A DNA stretch of 10,167 nucleotides from Spirochaetaceae bacterium (GTDB lineage: Bacteria > Spirochaetota > Spirochaetia > SZUA-6 > Fen-1364): assembly GCA_003170115.1 (NCBI GenBank), contig PMZS01000304.1:1-10167 (forward strand), written 5' to 3'. The notes beneath the pieces are model-generated. The model was not told where the DNA came from. It ran no database searches and saw only the letters and a list, made by a program, of their open reading frames with translations. The position numbers and the translations under genes are program-made. Below, one piece after another: positions 1 through 6,597 of the stretch; the first letter of the stretch is position 1, and every line of letters begins with the position of its first letter.

Positions 1-615
1 CCGCCCGCCCAATTTCAAAGGGAGGGCGCAGATGACAAAGGGTCTGTCTGTCGGCAACTCCTTCAGATTGCACAGGTTTTCCACAATGGGGATTCCGGCC
101 CCGAGGATCAGGTGATGATTCGGGCTGCCCTCAGCGTCGATGGAATCCAGCGACGTGGCATCCGTCATGTAAGCTCTTATTTTCTTCGCGATCAGCCACT
201 GAACAAGATCCTTCGAAGGGAAAGGGTATAGCGTGTTGTACTCCTTCTTCTCGGCCAGGGCTTCGATCCCCGTGGCAAGAACAAATATATCGCCCTCCCG
301 AAGGTCGAAACCGGAAGACTGAACTTCTGCCAACGTAATTTCCCGGCTGCTTGGCACGTCGCCACAGCGAAAAAGTCTGCACGTGCCGAAGAATCTCCCA
401 AGGCCAATCTCGTCGATGCAGGGAACGTTGTCCAGGAAGTGCTTGGGTGCGTCAACATGGGTCCCCGTGTGCACCAGCATTGTCATTCGGGTAAGGTTGT
501 AACCCTCGGAATTCACCCTTCCAATCCACTGGTAGGATGGCCGTTCGTTGCGAGGGTAGACCAGCATTTCACTTGAAATCGTATAGCTCAGATCGATAAG
601 CCGCGGTCCGCTCAT
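1..615 (-). CDS. Cyclase-family (PF04199) metal-dependent hydrolase, 3' end cut by window edge
   Basis: An open frame runs from an ATG at 615 to base 1 without a stop, giving 205 residues; the C-terminus lies outside the window. It shows the PF04199 signature HTGTHVDAPKHF at residues 49-60, whose histidines and aspartate (H49, H53, D55, H59) bind the catalytic metal in characterised members such as kynurenine formamidase and isatin hydrolase. The later conserved stretch is also present: TDATSLDSID at 151-160, then H167/H168 and E179 in IPIVENL. Family members hydrolyse cyclic or linear amides and possibly lactones in the cytoplasm; the substrate here is unknown. The ATG shares one base with the stop of the upstream DUF362 gene (TGATG), so translation is probably coupled, and no strong Shine-Dalgarno is seen. 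It is a second, divergent paralogue of the hydrolase at 1846-2523. Family assignment is firm, reaction is not. Confidence 0.9.
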   Translation of the reverse strand, partial: MSGPRLIDLSYTISSEMLVYPRNERPSYQWIGRVNSEGYNLTRMTMLVHTGTHVDAPKHFLDNVPCIDEIGLGRFFGTCRLFRCGDVPSSREITLAEVQSSGFDLREGDIFVLATGIEALAEKKEYNTLYPFPSKDLVQWLIAKKIRAYMTDATSLDSIDAEGSPNHHLILGAGIPIVENLCNLKELPTDRPFVICALPLKLGGR

Positions 616-1844
616 CAGGGGCTCTCTTTCGCATCGATTCCACAAGTCCGCAATATCGTTTCGGGTATCGCGGGACCGGGGCAGCACCCCGGGATGAAGA
701 CTGCACGAGAGTCTTTCCGGAACTTTGCGGGAGTACAATCGCCGATTACGAAATAGGGGCCCTCGGCAAGGTGTTTCTCAAAGTTCCTGTCAACAGCATT
801 GAAGCCGAGCATGAATGTCGGTGTACCGGCTTTTTTCTGCAATTCGTCCCATATTCCGTCCCTCTGCCAGAAGAGCGCCGGTCCCATGAACCAGGCGAAG
901 CAGCCCTCGCAAACCCCGCCCTGTACGATGTGGCAGGGGAATCGGTTGTACATGACCTCGAGGGGTTTTTCGACGGAAATCCCAAACTCGCTGGGGAGGG
1001 GGCCGATCAGCCGGAACCTGCTCCTCTCGATCTCCCCCACCCCGTCCAGATGGGCGGTCCACTGAAACACGAGATCGTGAAGATGGATCCCGAGCATCGC
1101 TGCTCCGACCGCGTCAATTGCCACGGGATCGTTCGAGCCGAGCAGAGCGCCCAGGAAGCGTGGGCGGCAGATGTCCGGACCGTCTCCCTCGCCCACGACG
1201 ATGCCGTCACCAAAACATAAATCTTCCGGCAGCGCGGTGTGGAGCTCTGCGACCAGCTTCGGCATCCGGGTTTGATGGTGCTGCAGCCTCACTTCCTGTT
1301 CGATGAAGCCTACCCAGTTTTTCACGCAGCACGTGAATGAACCGACTCGGTGTGTCTTGAGCTTGGCAAAGTTGATGAGACAGTCCGCTTCGAGTGCCTT
1401 GCGCGGAACCGTGACGGCCTCGAGGATGTCGCTGTTGGCCAGGGGCAGGCCAACCCGCTCGCCTGAATCGTCGATATTCACGAGAATCCCGCCGGCCTTG
1501 GTAACCGCCTCATCCAGTCCCGCTTCGCGGAAGGTATCCCGCGAGCTCTGGAACCCTGCTGAAGAGTCTCCGACGTATACGGTGCGAACGCCGTTGTCTT
1601 TGAGAAGAGAAATGAGGGCTGAAACCAGATGCGGATCCGTTGTGATGCCTGTGGTAGCCTTCGCGCCCACGACAACGTTGGGCTTTACAAAAGCGCTGCT
1701 GCCGCCGCGCGGGAAAGGTACGCCTGCCTCCTTCAGGTTCTCGATGACCCGGATCAACAGAGCGCGGAAATCGATTTTTCCGTATTCGACCTCTTCGGAC
1801 CTCGCCACCGCGACCACTGAATCACCGCGCTGTCCGTGCCGCAC
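615..1844 (-). CDS. DUF362 (PF04015) protein with cysteine-bearing C-terminal region
   Basis: A 409-residue protein. The DUF362 core shows VKPNVV (53-58), VGDSS (91-95), NFAKLKTH (158-165), DGIVVGEGDGP (213-223) and SNDPVAIDAVGAAMLG (237-252). The biochemical role of the family is poorly known. Many relatives carry a ferredoxin-like 4Fe-4S domain; this one does not. Instead about 110 C-terminal residues hold C304, a CxxC pair (C312, C315), C370, an adjacent pair C387-C388 in PGCCPGP, and C401, so metal or Fe-S binding is possible but unproven. There is no signal peptide or membrane segment, so it is probably cytoplasmic. The start is GTG at 1844, with GGAGG at 1854-1858 nine bases upstream; it begins one base after the stop of the preceding hydrolase gene, and its own stop overlaps the start of the next. 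Lying between two PF04199 hydrolases, it probably acts in the same pathway, but I cannot name a reaction. Confidence 0.88.
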   Translation of the reverse strand: MRHGQRGDSVVAVARSEEVEYGKIDFRALLIRVIENLKEAGVPFPRGGSSAFVKPNVVVGAKATTGITTDPHLVSALISLLKDNGVRTVYVGDSSAGFQSSRDTFREAGLDEAVTKAGGILVNIDDSGERVGLPLANSDILEAVTVPRKALEADCLINFAKLKTHRVGSFTCCVKNWVGFIEQEVRLQHHQTRMPKLVAELHTALPEDLCFGDGIVVGEGDGPDICRPRFLGALLGSNDPVAIDAVGAAMLGIHLHDLVFQWTAHLDGVGEIERSRFRLIGPLPSEFGISVEKPLEVMYNRFPCHIVQGGVCEGCFAWFMGPALFWQRDGIWDELQKKAGTPTFMLGFNAVDRNFEKHLAEGPYFVIGDCTPAKFRKDSRAVFIPGCCPGPAIPETILRTCGIDAKESP

Positions 1845-1845
1845 G

Positions 1846-2523
1846 TCAGAGCACCTCCGCGATCATGTTCACGGGCGACGCGTCCAGCCCGACGAGACGG
1901 AGAGGGAATGCGTAGATCCGTGAGATGCTTTTTTCGAGGATCGGCCCCATATTTACGTCTTCGAAGATCAGAAGAGGCCGTGTCTGGTACATTTCGCCGT
2001 CGAGAAGGGTTTTATGAACGACGAATCCCGATTTCGGCCCGCGCGTGCAGCTTTCGATGCTCAAGGTGTCAATCGCAACCGCCTTTACGTTGAGCAGGTC
2101 GTTCCGGATCAGTCTTGCCGCTTCGAGCGAAAGGGCGGGAAAATCATCGACATAGGCGGACTTGTCGGCCCTGAACGCATGGTATCCAGTGCAGAGCAGG
2201 AGAATGTCAGCGGAACGAAGCATCGGGCCCGCTGCTTCAATGTCGTCCGGCTGGAGCAGTCCCCCTTTTCGCAGGTCTTTCCGCACTATCAACGGCTTGG
2301 AGAAGACAAACTCAGTGATGGGTATCTGGTCGATGGTCCTGCCGGCGTCATAAAAATGATACGGAGCGTCCACGTGGGTGCCATTGTGGAGTGGATGCTT
2401 CACGGCGGTGTTGTTCGCCTCCCCCCCCCTGTTCATCCGGCTGAGGGGAATGAACTCGTCATAGGGGAGTCCAGGAAAAACCGGGATCTCCGGGGAAAGC
2501 GGATATGCCATTTCCACGAACAT
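1846..2523 (-). CDS. Cyclase-family (PF04199) metal-dependent hydrolase, complete
   Basis: A 225-residue predicted amidohydrolase or lactonase of the PF04199 family. From the ATG at 2523 the metal-binding motif HNGTHVDAPYHF sits at residues 46-57 (H46, H50, D52, H56). AIDTLSIES follows near 150-158, and H170 and E188 (LLIFEDVNM) match the C-terminal catalytic region of the family. I prefer the ATG at 2523 because GGAGG at 2532-2536 stands eight bases before it. An in-frame GTG at 2541 directly abuts the stop of the regulator gene, would add six residues (231 in all), and has no clear ribosome-binding site. It shares the active-site motif with the hydrolase at 1-615 but is otherwise quite divergent, so the two may act on different substrates. 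A run of nine G on the coding strand (2421-2429) lies early in the gene. The stop is one base from the DUF362 start. Substrate unknown. Confidence 0.92.
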   Translation of the reverse strand: MFVEMAYPLSPEIPVFPGLPYDEFIPLSRMNRGGEANNTAVKHPLHNGTHVDAPYHFYDAGRTIDQIPITEFVFSKPLIVRKDLRKGGLLQPDDIEAAGPMLRSADILLLCTGYHAFRADKSAYVDDFPALSLEAARLIRNDLLNVKAVAIDTLSIESCTRGPKSGFVVHKTLLDGEMYQTRPLLIFEDVNMGPILEKSISRIYAFPLRLVGLDASPVNMIAEVL

Positions 2524-2541
2524 GGTTCGCGCCTCCGTCAC

Positions 2542-3420
2542 TCAATACTTGAGATACGATACCGCCTGGCGAGCCCTTTTCAGCCGTTCCAGGGTGTGAG
2601 GGCCTTGCCGAATGCTGCACGCAGTGAACAGCACCTCGATTACGCTGAGTTGAACGACCCGTGAGACCATCACTTCGGTGCGATAGTTCACTTCCTCTGA
2701 AAAAGTCGTGATGCACACGTCGGCGATGCGCGCAAGCGGGCTTTCCGCGGATCCCGTCAGAGCGATGATCTTCGCGGTCGGTTTGGCCTGTTCAGCGGGT
2801 ATGACGACATCCTTGCTCTCCCCTGAATGGGAGATGCAGAAAATGACATCTCCCGGCAAGGGCTCTGCAAGGATCGCTGCGTTGATATGCGAATCAGAAA
2901 AGAAATAGCAGTGCGCTTTCAAGCGGCTGAACTTGAAGAATGCTTCCATTGCGATTGCCCCTGAAGAAGCATAGCCAAGGAATATCAGGCGCTCCGCACC
3001 GCTCATGAGATCAATTGCTTTTTGCAGTGTTCCAGGCGCGATCATCCCGAGATTCTCGTGAAGCGTTTGGATTGTTCCATTGAAAATCTTCCGCGTGATT
3101 GCCGAGACATCATCCCCGGGAAGTATGTCCTCGTACGTATGATAGAAGGATTGTCCGCCGATTTCCGTCGCGAGGGTCACTTTGAACTCATGATATCCTG
3201 AGAATCCGAGTGTTCTGTAGAAACGCACTACGGAAGATTCGCTTTTTGAGCCTGTTTCCATCGCGAGCTGGCTGATGGACATGTTGATCACTTCTTTGGG
3301 TTTCTGTAGAATAAAGTCCGCCATCCTCTTCTGTGTAGGCGTCAGGTCCTTTCTCTTGCTTCGGATCAGAGAAAGAACAGGGAGAGGGTTACCGTCCGTT
3401 GCGTCTAGGGAGGGTATCAT
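2542..3420 (-). CDS. RpiR-family transcriptional regulator (HTH plus SIS domain)
   Basis: A 292-residue regulator. The N-terminal RpiR helix-turn-helix spans about residues 15-90; LTPTQKRMADFIL (26-38) and the recognition region around SSVVRFYRTLGFSGYHEFK (62-80) are typical. A SIS (sugar isomerase) domain spans about 130-265, with GYASSGAIA (149-157) and SHSGESKD (197-204), the loops that bind phosphorylated sugars in this fold. RpiR proteins usually respond to a sugar phosphate, so a phosphorylated intermediate may be the inducer. The start is ATG at 3420 with a weak AAGGGA eight bases upstream. It is the first gene after the longest gap in the window, which holds a promoter-like element and a 12-bp palindrome, so it may regulate its own expression together with the downstream hydrolase/DUF362 genes. 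Whether it acts as repressor or activator cannot be told from sequence. Confidence 0.95.
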   Translation of the reverse strand: MIPSLDATDGNPLPVLSLIRSKRKDLTPTQKRMADFILQKPKEVINMSISQLAMETGSKSESSVVRFYRTLGFSGYHEFKVTLATEIGGQSFYHTYEDILPGDDVSAITRKIFNGTIQTLHENLGMIAPGTLQKAIDLMSGAERLIFLGYASSGAIAMEAFFKFSRLKAHCYFFSDSHINAAILAEPLPGDVIFCISHSGESKDVVIPAEQAKPTAKIIALTGSAESPLARIADVCITTFSEEVNYRTEVMVSRVVQLSVIEVLFTACSIRQGPHTLERLKRARQAVSYLKY

Positions 3421-3452
3421 ATTCGCATTCCCTTGGATGGAAAATTCTTTTA

Positions 3453-3464
3453 ATCTGATCAGAT
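3453..3464. promoter_or_regulatory. 12-bp perfect palindrome, candidate operator for the RpiR regulator
   Basis: ATCTGATCAGAT reads the same on both strands. It lies 33 bases upstream of the regulator start and covers the proposed -10 hexamer (3453-3458). Its position fits autoregulation. Binding by this regulator is inferred, and I saw no second copy in the window. Confidence 0.45.
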
Positions 3465-3493
3465 ATGCAGACGAATGTCAAGAATATTTTTTT
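3453..3493 (-). promoter_or_regulatory. Candidate promoter for the regulator/hydrolase genes
   Basis: On the minus strand a perfect TTGACA (-35, bases 3481-3476) is followed by a 17-base spacer and TCAGAT (3458-3453), a mediocre -10 that matches the consensus at three of six positions. Seven A residues (3493-3487) sit just upstream of the -35, like an UP element. Transcription would start near 3446, leaving a leader of about 26 bases before the regulator ATG. The AT-rich context and optimal spacing support it; the weak -10 limits confidence. Upstream transcripts could also read through. Confidence 0.5.
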
Positions 3494-3514
3494 ATGCATA
3501 CAGTAATTCCCGGC

Positions 3515-3539
3515 CGATGACCATCGGCGCTGGTCATCG
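3515..3539. promoter_or_regulatory. Stem-loop after the zinc dehydrogenase gene
   Basis: CGATGACCA (3515-3523) pairs perfectly with TGGTCATCG (3531-3539) around a 7-base loop, giving a 9-bp stem that begins 24 bases past the dehydrogenase stop. No U-run follows it on either strand, so it is not a standard intrinsic terminator. It could protect the 3' end of the upstream message or weaken read-through. An alternative smaller hairpin (CCGAT/ATCGG, 3514-3527) overlaps it. Confidence 0.4.
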
Positions 3540-3562
3540 CGGTGGTCGGAACAATCTCGCTT

Positions 3563-4645
3563 TCACGGCAGGAGCACGACCTTGATCGACTTTTCCCCCT
3601 GGTGGGTGATTGCGATCCCCTTGAGGTAATCATGCAGGGGAAGCTGGTGGGTCACCAGCTTTGCGCCGTTCACGTAACCCTGGGCCAGGTATTGGATCGC
3701 TATCGGATAGCAATAGGGGCCGAGATGCGAGCCGTTGATGTTGAGCTCCTTCACGTCCCCGACAATTGACCAGTCCACGGCAACGGGCCCGGCCTGCACG
3801 CTGATCTCCACGAACGTGCCCAGCCGCCGGATCATCTGCAGGCCTTGTGAAATCGCCGGACCCGCCCCCGTCGCCTCGATGTACATGTCGCAGCCATAGC
3901 CACCCGAAAGCTTCATTATTTCGCCGATCGCATCGCCCTTGCTGACGTCGAAGGTGAGGTCGGCGCCGAATTGCCGCGCAAGCTCGAGGCGGTAAGGCTT
4001 CATGTCCAGCCCGATGATGACGCCGGCTCCCTTGCGCTTGGCCACCGACAGCATGCAAAGTCCAATGGGCCCCAGCCCCGCGATCACGACGATGTCGCCG
4101 AGCTGGATGTTGCCCCGTTCCACCGCGTGGATAGCGCATGCCAGAGGCTCGATGAGCGCCGCCTGCTCGGGGGGAATCGTCCGCGGCACCTTGTAATTGA
4201 TGGCGCGGCTGGGATAGCGCATGTACTGTGCCCAGGAGCCTTCAGCCCGGTCCTTCTTGAAGCCGTAGATGTCGTGCTGCTGGCACATCCAGTACTGCCC
4301 GCGCTTGCAGAATCGGCATTCCCCGCAGGGCACGATCTGTTCAGAGGCCACCCGATCACCCACCGCCAGGCCATATCGCTCGGGGGCACCTTCGCCCAGG
4401 GCGACGACCTCGCCCACGAACTCATGCCCCGCGGTCACGGGAACCTCGATATAGGGCGGCATATCCACCGAACCCCATACGCGCGCGCCCTGAAAGGCTT
4501 TTACGTCGCTCGCGCAGACCCCTGTTGCCAGTACCCGGGTGAGCACTTCGCCGGGTCCGATCCGGGGCACGGGCACCTCTTCCCATCGATAGTCCTTCGG
4601 CCCATAGACGCGCACGGCCTTCATTGTCTTGGGCAAATTCATCAT
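3563..4645 (-). CDS. Zinc-dependent medium-chain alcohol/polyol dehydrogenase
   Basis: A 360-residue MDR-family enzyme, probably oxidising a secondary hydroxyl of a polyol or sugar alcohol with NAD+. Catalytic zinc ligands are C44 (GVCASD) and H74-E75 (AGHEF), with E166 in IEPLAC a further candidate. The structural zinc lobe has four cysteines, C107, C110, C113 and C121 (CGECRFC then C). The Rossmann motif GLGPIG is at 190-195, and D214 after the second strand (IGLDMKPYRL) suggests NAD over NADP. The DVKAFQGARVWG segment and overall layout resemble, from memory, the erythritol/L-threitol dehydrogenase group; sorbitol and threonine dehydrogenases share the same fold. The start is a tandem ATG-ATG (4645, 4642) behind a purine-rich AGGGAGGGAGGAGG stretch. 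It is 90 bases downstream of the SDR gene, on the same strand as the importer, which supports a catabolic role. The exact substrate is uncertain. Confidence 0.93.
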   Translation of the reverse strand: MMNLPKTMKAVRVYGPKDYRWEEVPVPRIGPGEVLTRVLATGVCASDVKAFQGARVWGSVDMPPYIEVPVTAGHEFVGEVVALGEGAPERYGLAVGDRVASEQIVPCGECRFCKRGQYWMCQQHDIYGFKKDRAEGSWAQYMRYPSRAINYKVPRTIPPEQAALIEPLACAIHAVERGNIQLGDIVVIAGLGPIGLCMLSVAKRKGAGVIIGLDMKPYRLELARQFGADLTFDVSKGDAIGEIMKLSGGYGCDMYIEATGAGPAISQGLQMIRRLGTFVEISVQAGPVAVDWSIVGDVKELNINGSHLGPYCYPIAIQYLAQGYVNGAKLVTHQLPLHDYLKGIAITHQGEKSIKVVLLP

Positions 4646-4736
4646 GGCCTCCTCCCTCCCTCAACCCTGTATGATCGGAAAATCGTTACGTTTCAAAAAT
4701 AGTGCGACTTGCGAGAGGCGGAGCGGGGACTTTTCT

Positions 4737-5504
4737 CTACATCCTGTCAATTCTTCCACCGTCAACAGCTATTATTTCACCGGCAATGAAGGATGACTCA
4801 TCGGAAGCCAGAAAAAGGATCAGAGAGGCCACATCCCGGGGCTCGCCAAGGCGTTTCACCATGGTCATGTCGCGCGAGTCTTTCAGCTTCTTTTCAACCT
4901 GTTCCTTGGTCTGGTTTTGATACGTGAGGGCGGTGAGTATCTCGCCAGGGGCAACCGCATTGACGTTGATTCCGTACACACCCAGCTCGCGGGCAGTGAA
5001 CTTGGTGAGATTGTTCACGGCGGCTTTCGCCGCGCAATAGCTGGCGAAACCCGGCATGTACCAGCCCTGTGCCGCCATCGAGGACACGTTCACGATTTTT
5101 CCATACCGCTGCTTGATCATGTGCGGCGCCACTGCCTGGGTGCACAGAAAGAGCCCCTTCACGTCGATGTTCTGTATCGCATCCCAATCCTGCTCCGTTG
5201 CTTCAAGAAAGCCGGCGGGATGGATCGTGCCGGCATTATTGACAAGGATGTCTATTCTCCCGAATTCTTCCAGAGCACGCTGCACCATAGATGTAATTTC
5301 CGTTTTCACCGTGACGTCCATTTTCGCGGCCAGCGCTTTTTGCCCAAGGCTGCGCACCTCTTCGGCAACCTGATCTATCTCCTTGCGCGTTCGAGCGGCG
5401 AGAACCACGTCTGCGCCCTCTCTTGCGAAAGTCCGAGCGATCTCAGCACCAATGCCCCTGCCCGCTCCGGTGACTATTGCCACTTTGCCCGCTATTCTCC
5501 CCAT
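4737..5504 (-). CDS. Short-chain dehydrogenase/reductase (classical SDR)
   Basis: A 255-residue cytoplasmic oxidoreductase of normal length for a classical SDR. The cofactor motif TGAGRGIG is at 12-19, NNAG at 89-92, catalytic serine S142 (or S141) in NVSSMAA, and the catalytic pair Y156 and K160 (YCAAK). The segment between serine and tyrosine is one residue longer than usual. The second strand ends in LAARTR with no acidic residue and with arginines, which suggests NADP(H) over NAD(H). The C-terminal GEIIAVDGG is typical of the family. The start at 5504 has AAGGAG nine bases upstream, and the gene begins 16 bases after the stop of the second permease gene, so it is co-transcribed with the importer. 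Such enzymes next to CUT2 importers often oxidise a sugar to a lactone or interconvert a polyol and a ketose. The substrate cannot be fixed from sequence. Confidence 0.94.
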   Translation of the reverse strand: MGRIAGKVAIVTGAGRGIGAEIARTFAREGADVVLAARTRKEIDQVAEEVRSLGQKALAAKMDVTVKTEITSMVQRALEEFGRIDILVNNAGTIHPAGFLEATEQDWDAIQNIDVKGLFLCTQAVAPHMIKQRYGKIVNVSSMAAQGWYMPGFASYCAAKAAVNNLTKFTARELGVYGINVNAVAPGEILTALTYQNQTKEQVEKKLKDSRDMTMVKRLGEPRDVASLILFLASDESSFIAGEIIAVDGGRIDRM

Positions 5505-5520
5505 ATACCCTGTCTCCTTG

Positions 5521-6483
5521 CTACCGTTCTCTCAGCTTATACGCGGCGACAATGACGAGAATGAGAACGCCTTCCGCTATCATTCTTCCCGCGTCATTCA
5601 CTCTGATCATGAGAAGGAGGGTAAACAGGAAACGGACCAGCAGCGTTCCGGCAATGGTGCCGATGATGCTTCCCACGCCGGTAAAGAAATCAATCCCTCC
5701 AAGAACGGAGGCTTCGATGGAACCCATCGTGTAGATATCAGTGAAACGAAGAGTGGGTGTGCCGAGGTATCCCAGAAGAAGAAGCCCGGCAAATGCCGCC
5801 AAAGCGCCGCATATCATGTAGGACTTGATCAAGGTGCCCTCGGAATTGATTCCAGATAACCAGGCGGCTTTCGGGTTGTTTCCCGTGGCATAAATGCGTC
5901 TGCCAAAAGTTGTGTTATACAGCACGAACACAAAGAAACCGGCAAGAACCAGCCACATCACTCCGGTGTAGGGGATGACGTTGAAAAGGATCCCTTTTCC
6001 CACGGATTGAAGCGGCGCGGGCGCCGCGCTTCCCATGCGGTCCGATCCGCCAAATATATATATCAGGCCGTAGAGCATGGAACCGGTGGCGAGGGTCATG
6101 ATGATGGGAGATATCTTGAACCTGGATACCCCAAAGCCGTTTATCAACCCCACAAGCGCCCCGAACAGCACGCATGCCAGGCAAAGGATTGCGGAATACT
6201 CGGGATGTGCGGCTAGAACATTCCCGCCATACACGATGACGAAAAACATGATATTCCCAACGGAAATATCCAAGCCGCCGCTCAGCATGACGACCCCTTG
6301 GCCCAGGGCAACGATACCGAGGAAAGACGACTCACGGATCACACTTCTTACATTGTCAGGTCCCAACGTGGCAGGCATTACAAGTCCCGCGATGATGACG
6401 AAAACAACGAGTGCAATGAATACTATCACAGTGCGTCTACCGAGAGCTCCTTTGAACTGATTCACCACGCCTGCATTTTTCAC
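5521..6483 (-). CDS. Ribose-type (CUT2) ABC transporter permease, second copy
   Basis: An integral inner-membrane permease of the BPD_transp_2 family (PF02653, RbsC-like), 320 residues, with many hydrophobic helices. The family motif GLDISVG is at 70-76. The cytoplasmic-loop region near the C-terminus, containing SIEASVLGGIDFFTGVGS and GTIAGTLLV, contacts the ATPase in this family. I place the start at GTG 6483 because AAGGA (6490-6494) precedes it by six bases. A TTG at 6504 would extend it to 327 residues but has no good ribosome-binding site. With the permease at 7737-8753 it probably forms a heterodimeric channel for the shared ATPase and binding protein; it is clearly divergent from that copy. 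It lies 114 bases downstream of the binding-protein stop, behind a strong stem-loop, which may lower its expression relative to the binding protein. Confidence 0.93.
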   Translation of the reverse strand: MKNAGVVNQFKGALGRRTVIVFIALVVFVIIAGLVMPATLGPDNVRSVIRESSFLGIVALGQGVVMLSGGLDISVGNIMFFVIVYGGNVLAAHPEYSAILCLACVLFGALVGLINGFGVSRFKISPIIMTLATGSMLYGLIYIFGGSDRMGSAAPAPLQSVGKGILFNVIPYTGVMWLVLAGFFVFVLYNTTFGRRIYATGNNPKAAWLSGINSEGTLIKSYMICGALAAFAGLLLLGYLGTPTLRFTDIYTMGSIEASVLGGIDFFTGVGSIIGTIAGTLLVRFLFTLLLMIRVNDAGRMIAEGVLILVIVAAYKLRER

Positions 6484-6526
6484 GCGATATCCTTCACGCT
6501 GCAACCCAGCCCTGTTGTTGGAAGCC

Positions 6527-6558
6527 AGGAGCCGGACAAGTGATCATGTCCGGCTCCT
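6527..6558. promoter_or_regulatory. 12-bp intercistronic stem-loop between binding protein and second permease
   Basis: AGGAGCCGGACA (6527-6538) pairs perfectly with TGTCCGGCTCCT (6547-6558) around an 8-base loop. It lies 39 bases past the binding-protein stop. On the minus-strand transcript no U-run follows, so it is not a clear terminator for this operon; the pyrimidine-rich TTTCATTCTCTT lies on the other side and would only serve a plus-strand transcript. Hairpins here in solute-binding-protein operons are known to protect the upstream message (malE-malF being the textbook case), which gives excess binding protein. Confidence 0.7.
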
Positions 6559-6597
6559 TTCATTCTCTTGGAAATTACTTCGCCATGAATCAAATGC

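Noticed and set aside
771..1923. Plus-strand open frames opposite the DUF362 gene (149 and 206 codons)
   Set aside because: No recognisable domain; fully overlapped by a well-supported minus-strand gene.
2521..2541. GTG at 2541 as the start of the complete hydrolase
   Set aside because: No good ribosome-binding site. The ATG at 2523 has GGAGG at eight bases, and the family motif starts well after it.
4668..4696. Possible promoter before the zinc dehydrogenase (TTGAAA, 17 bases, CATACA on the minus strand)
   Set aside because: The -10 matches only three positions and lacks the conserved first T and last T. The 91-base gap otherwise shows only the purine-rich ribosome-binding region.
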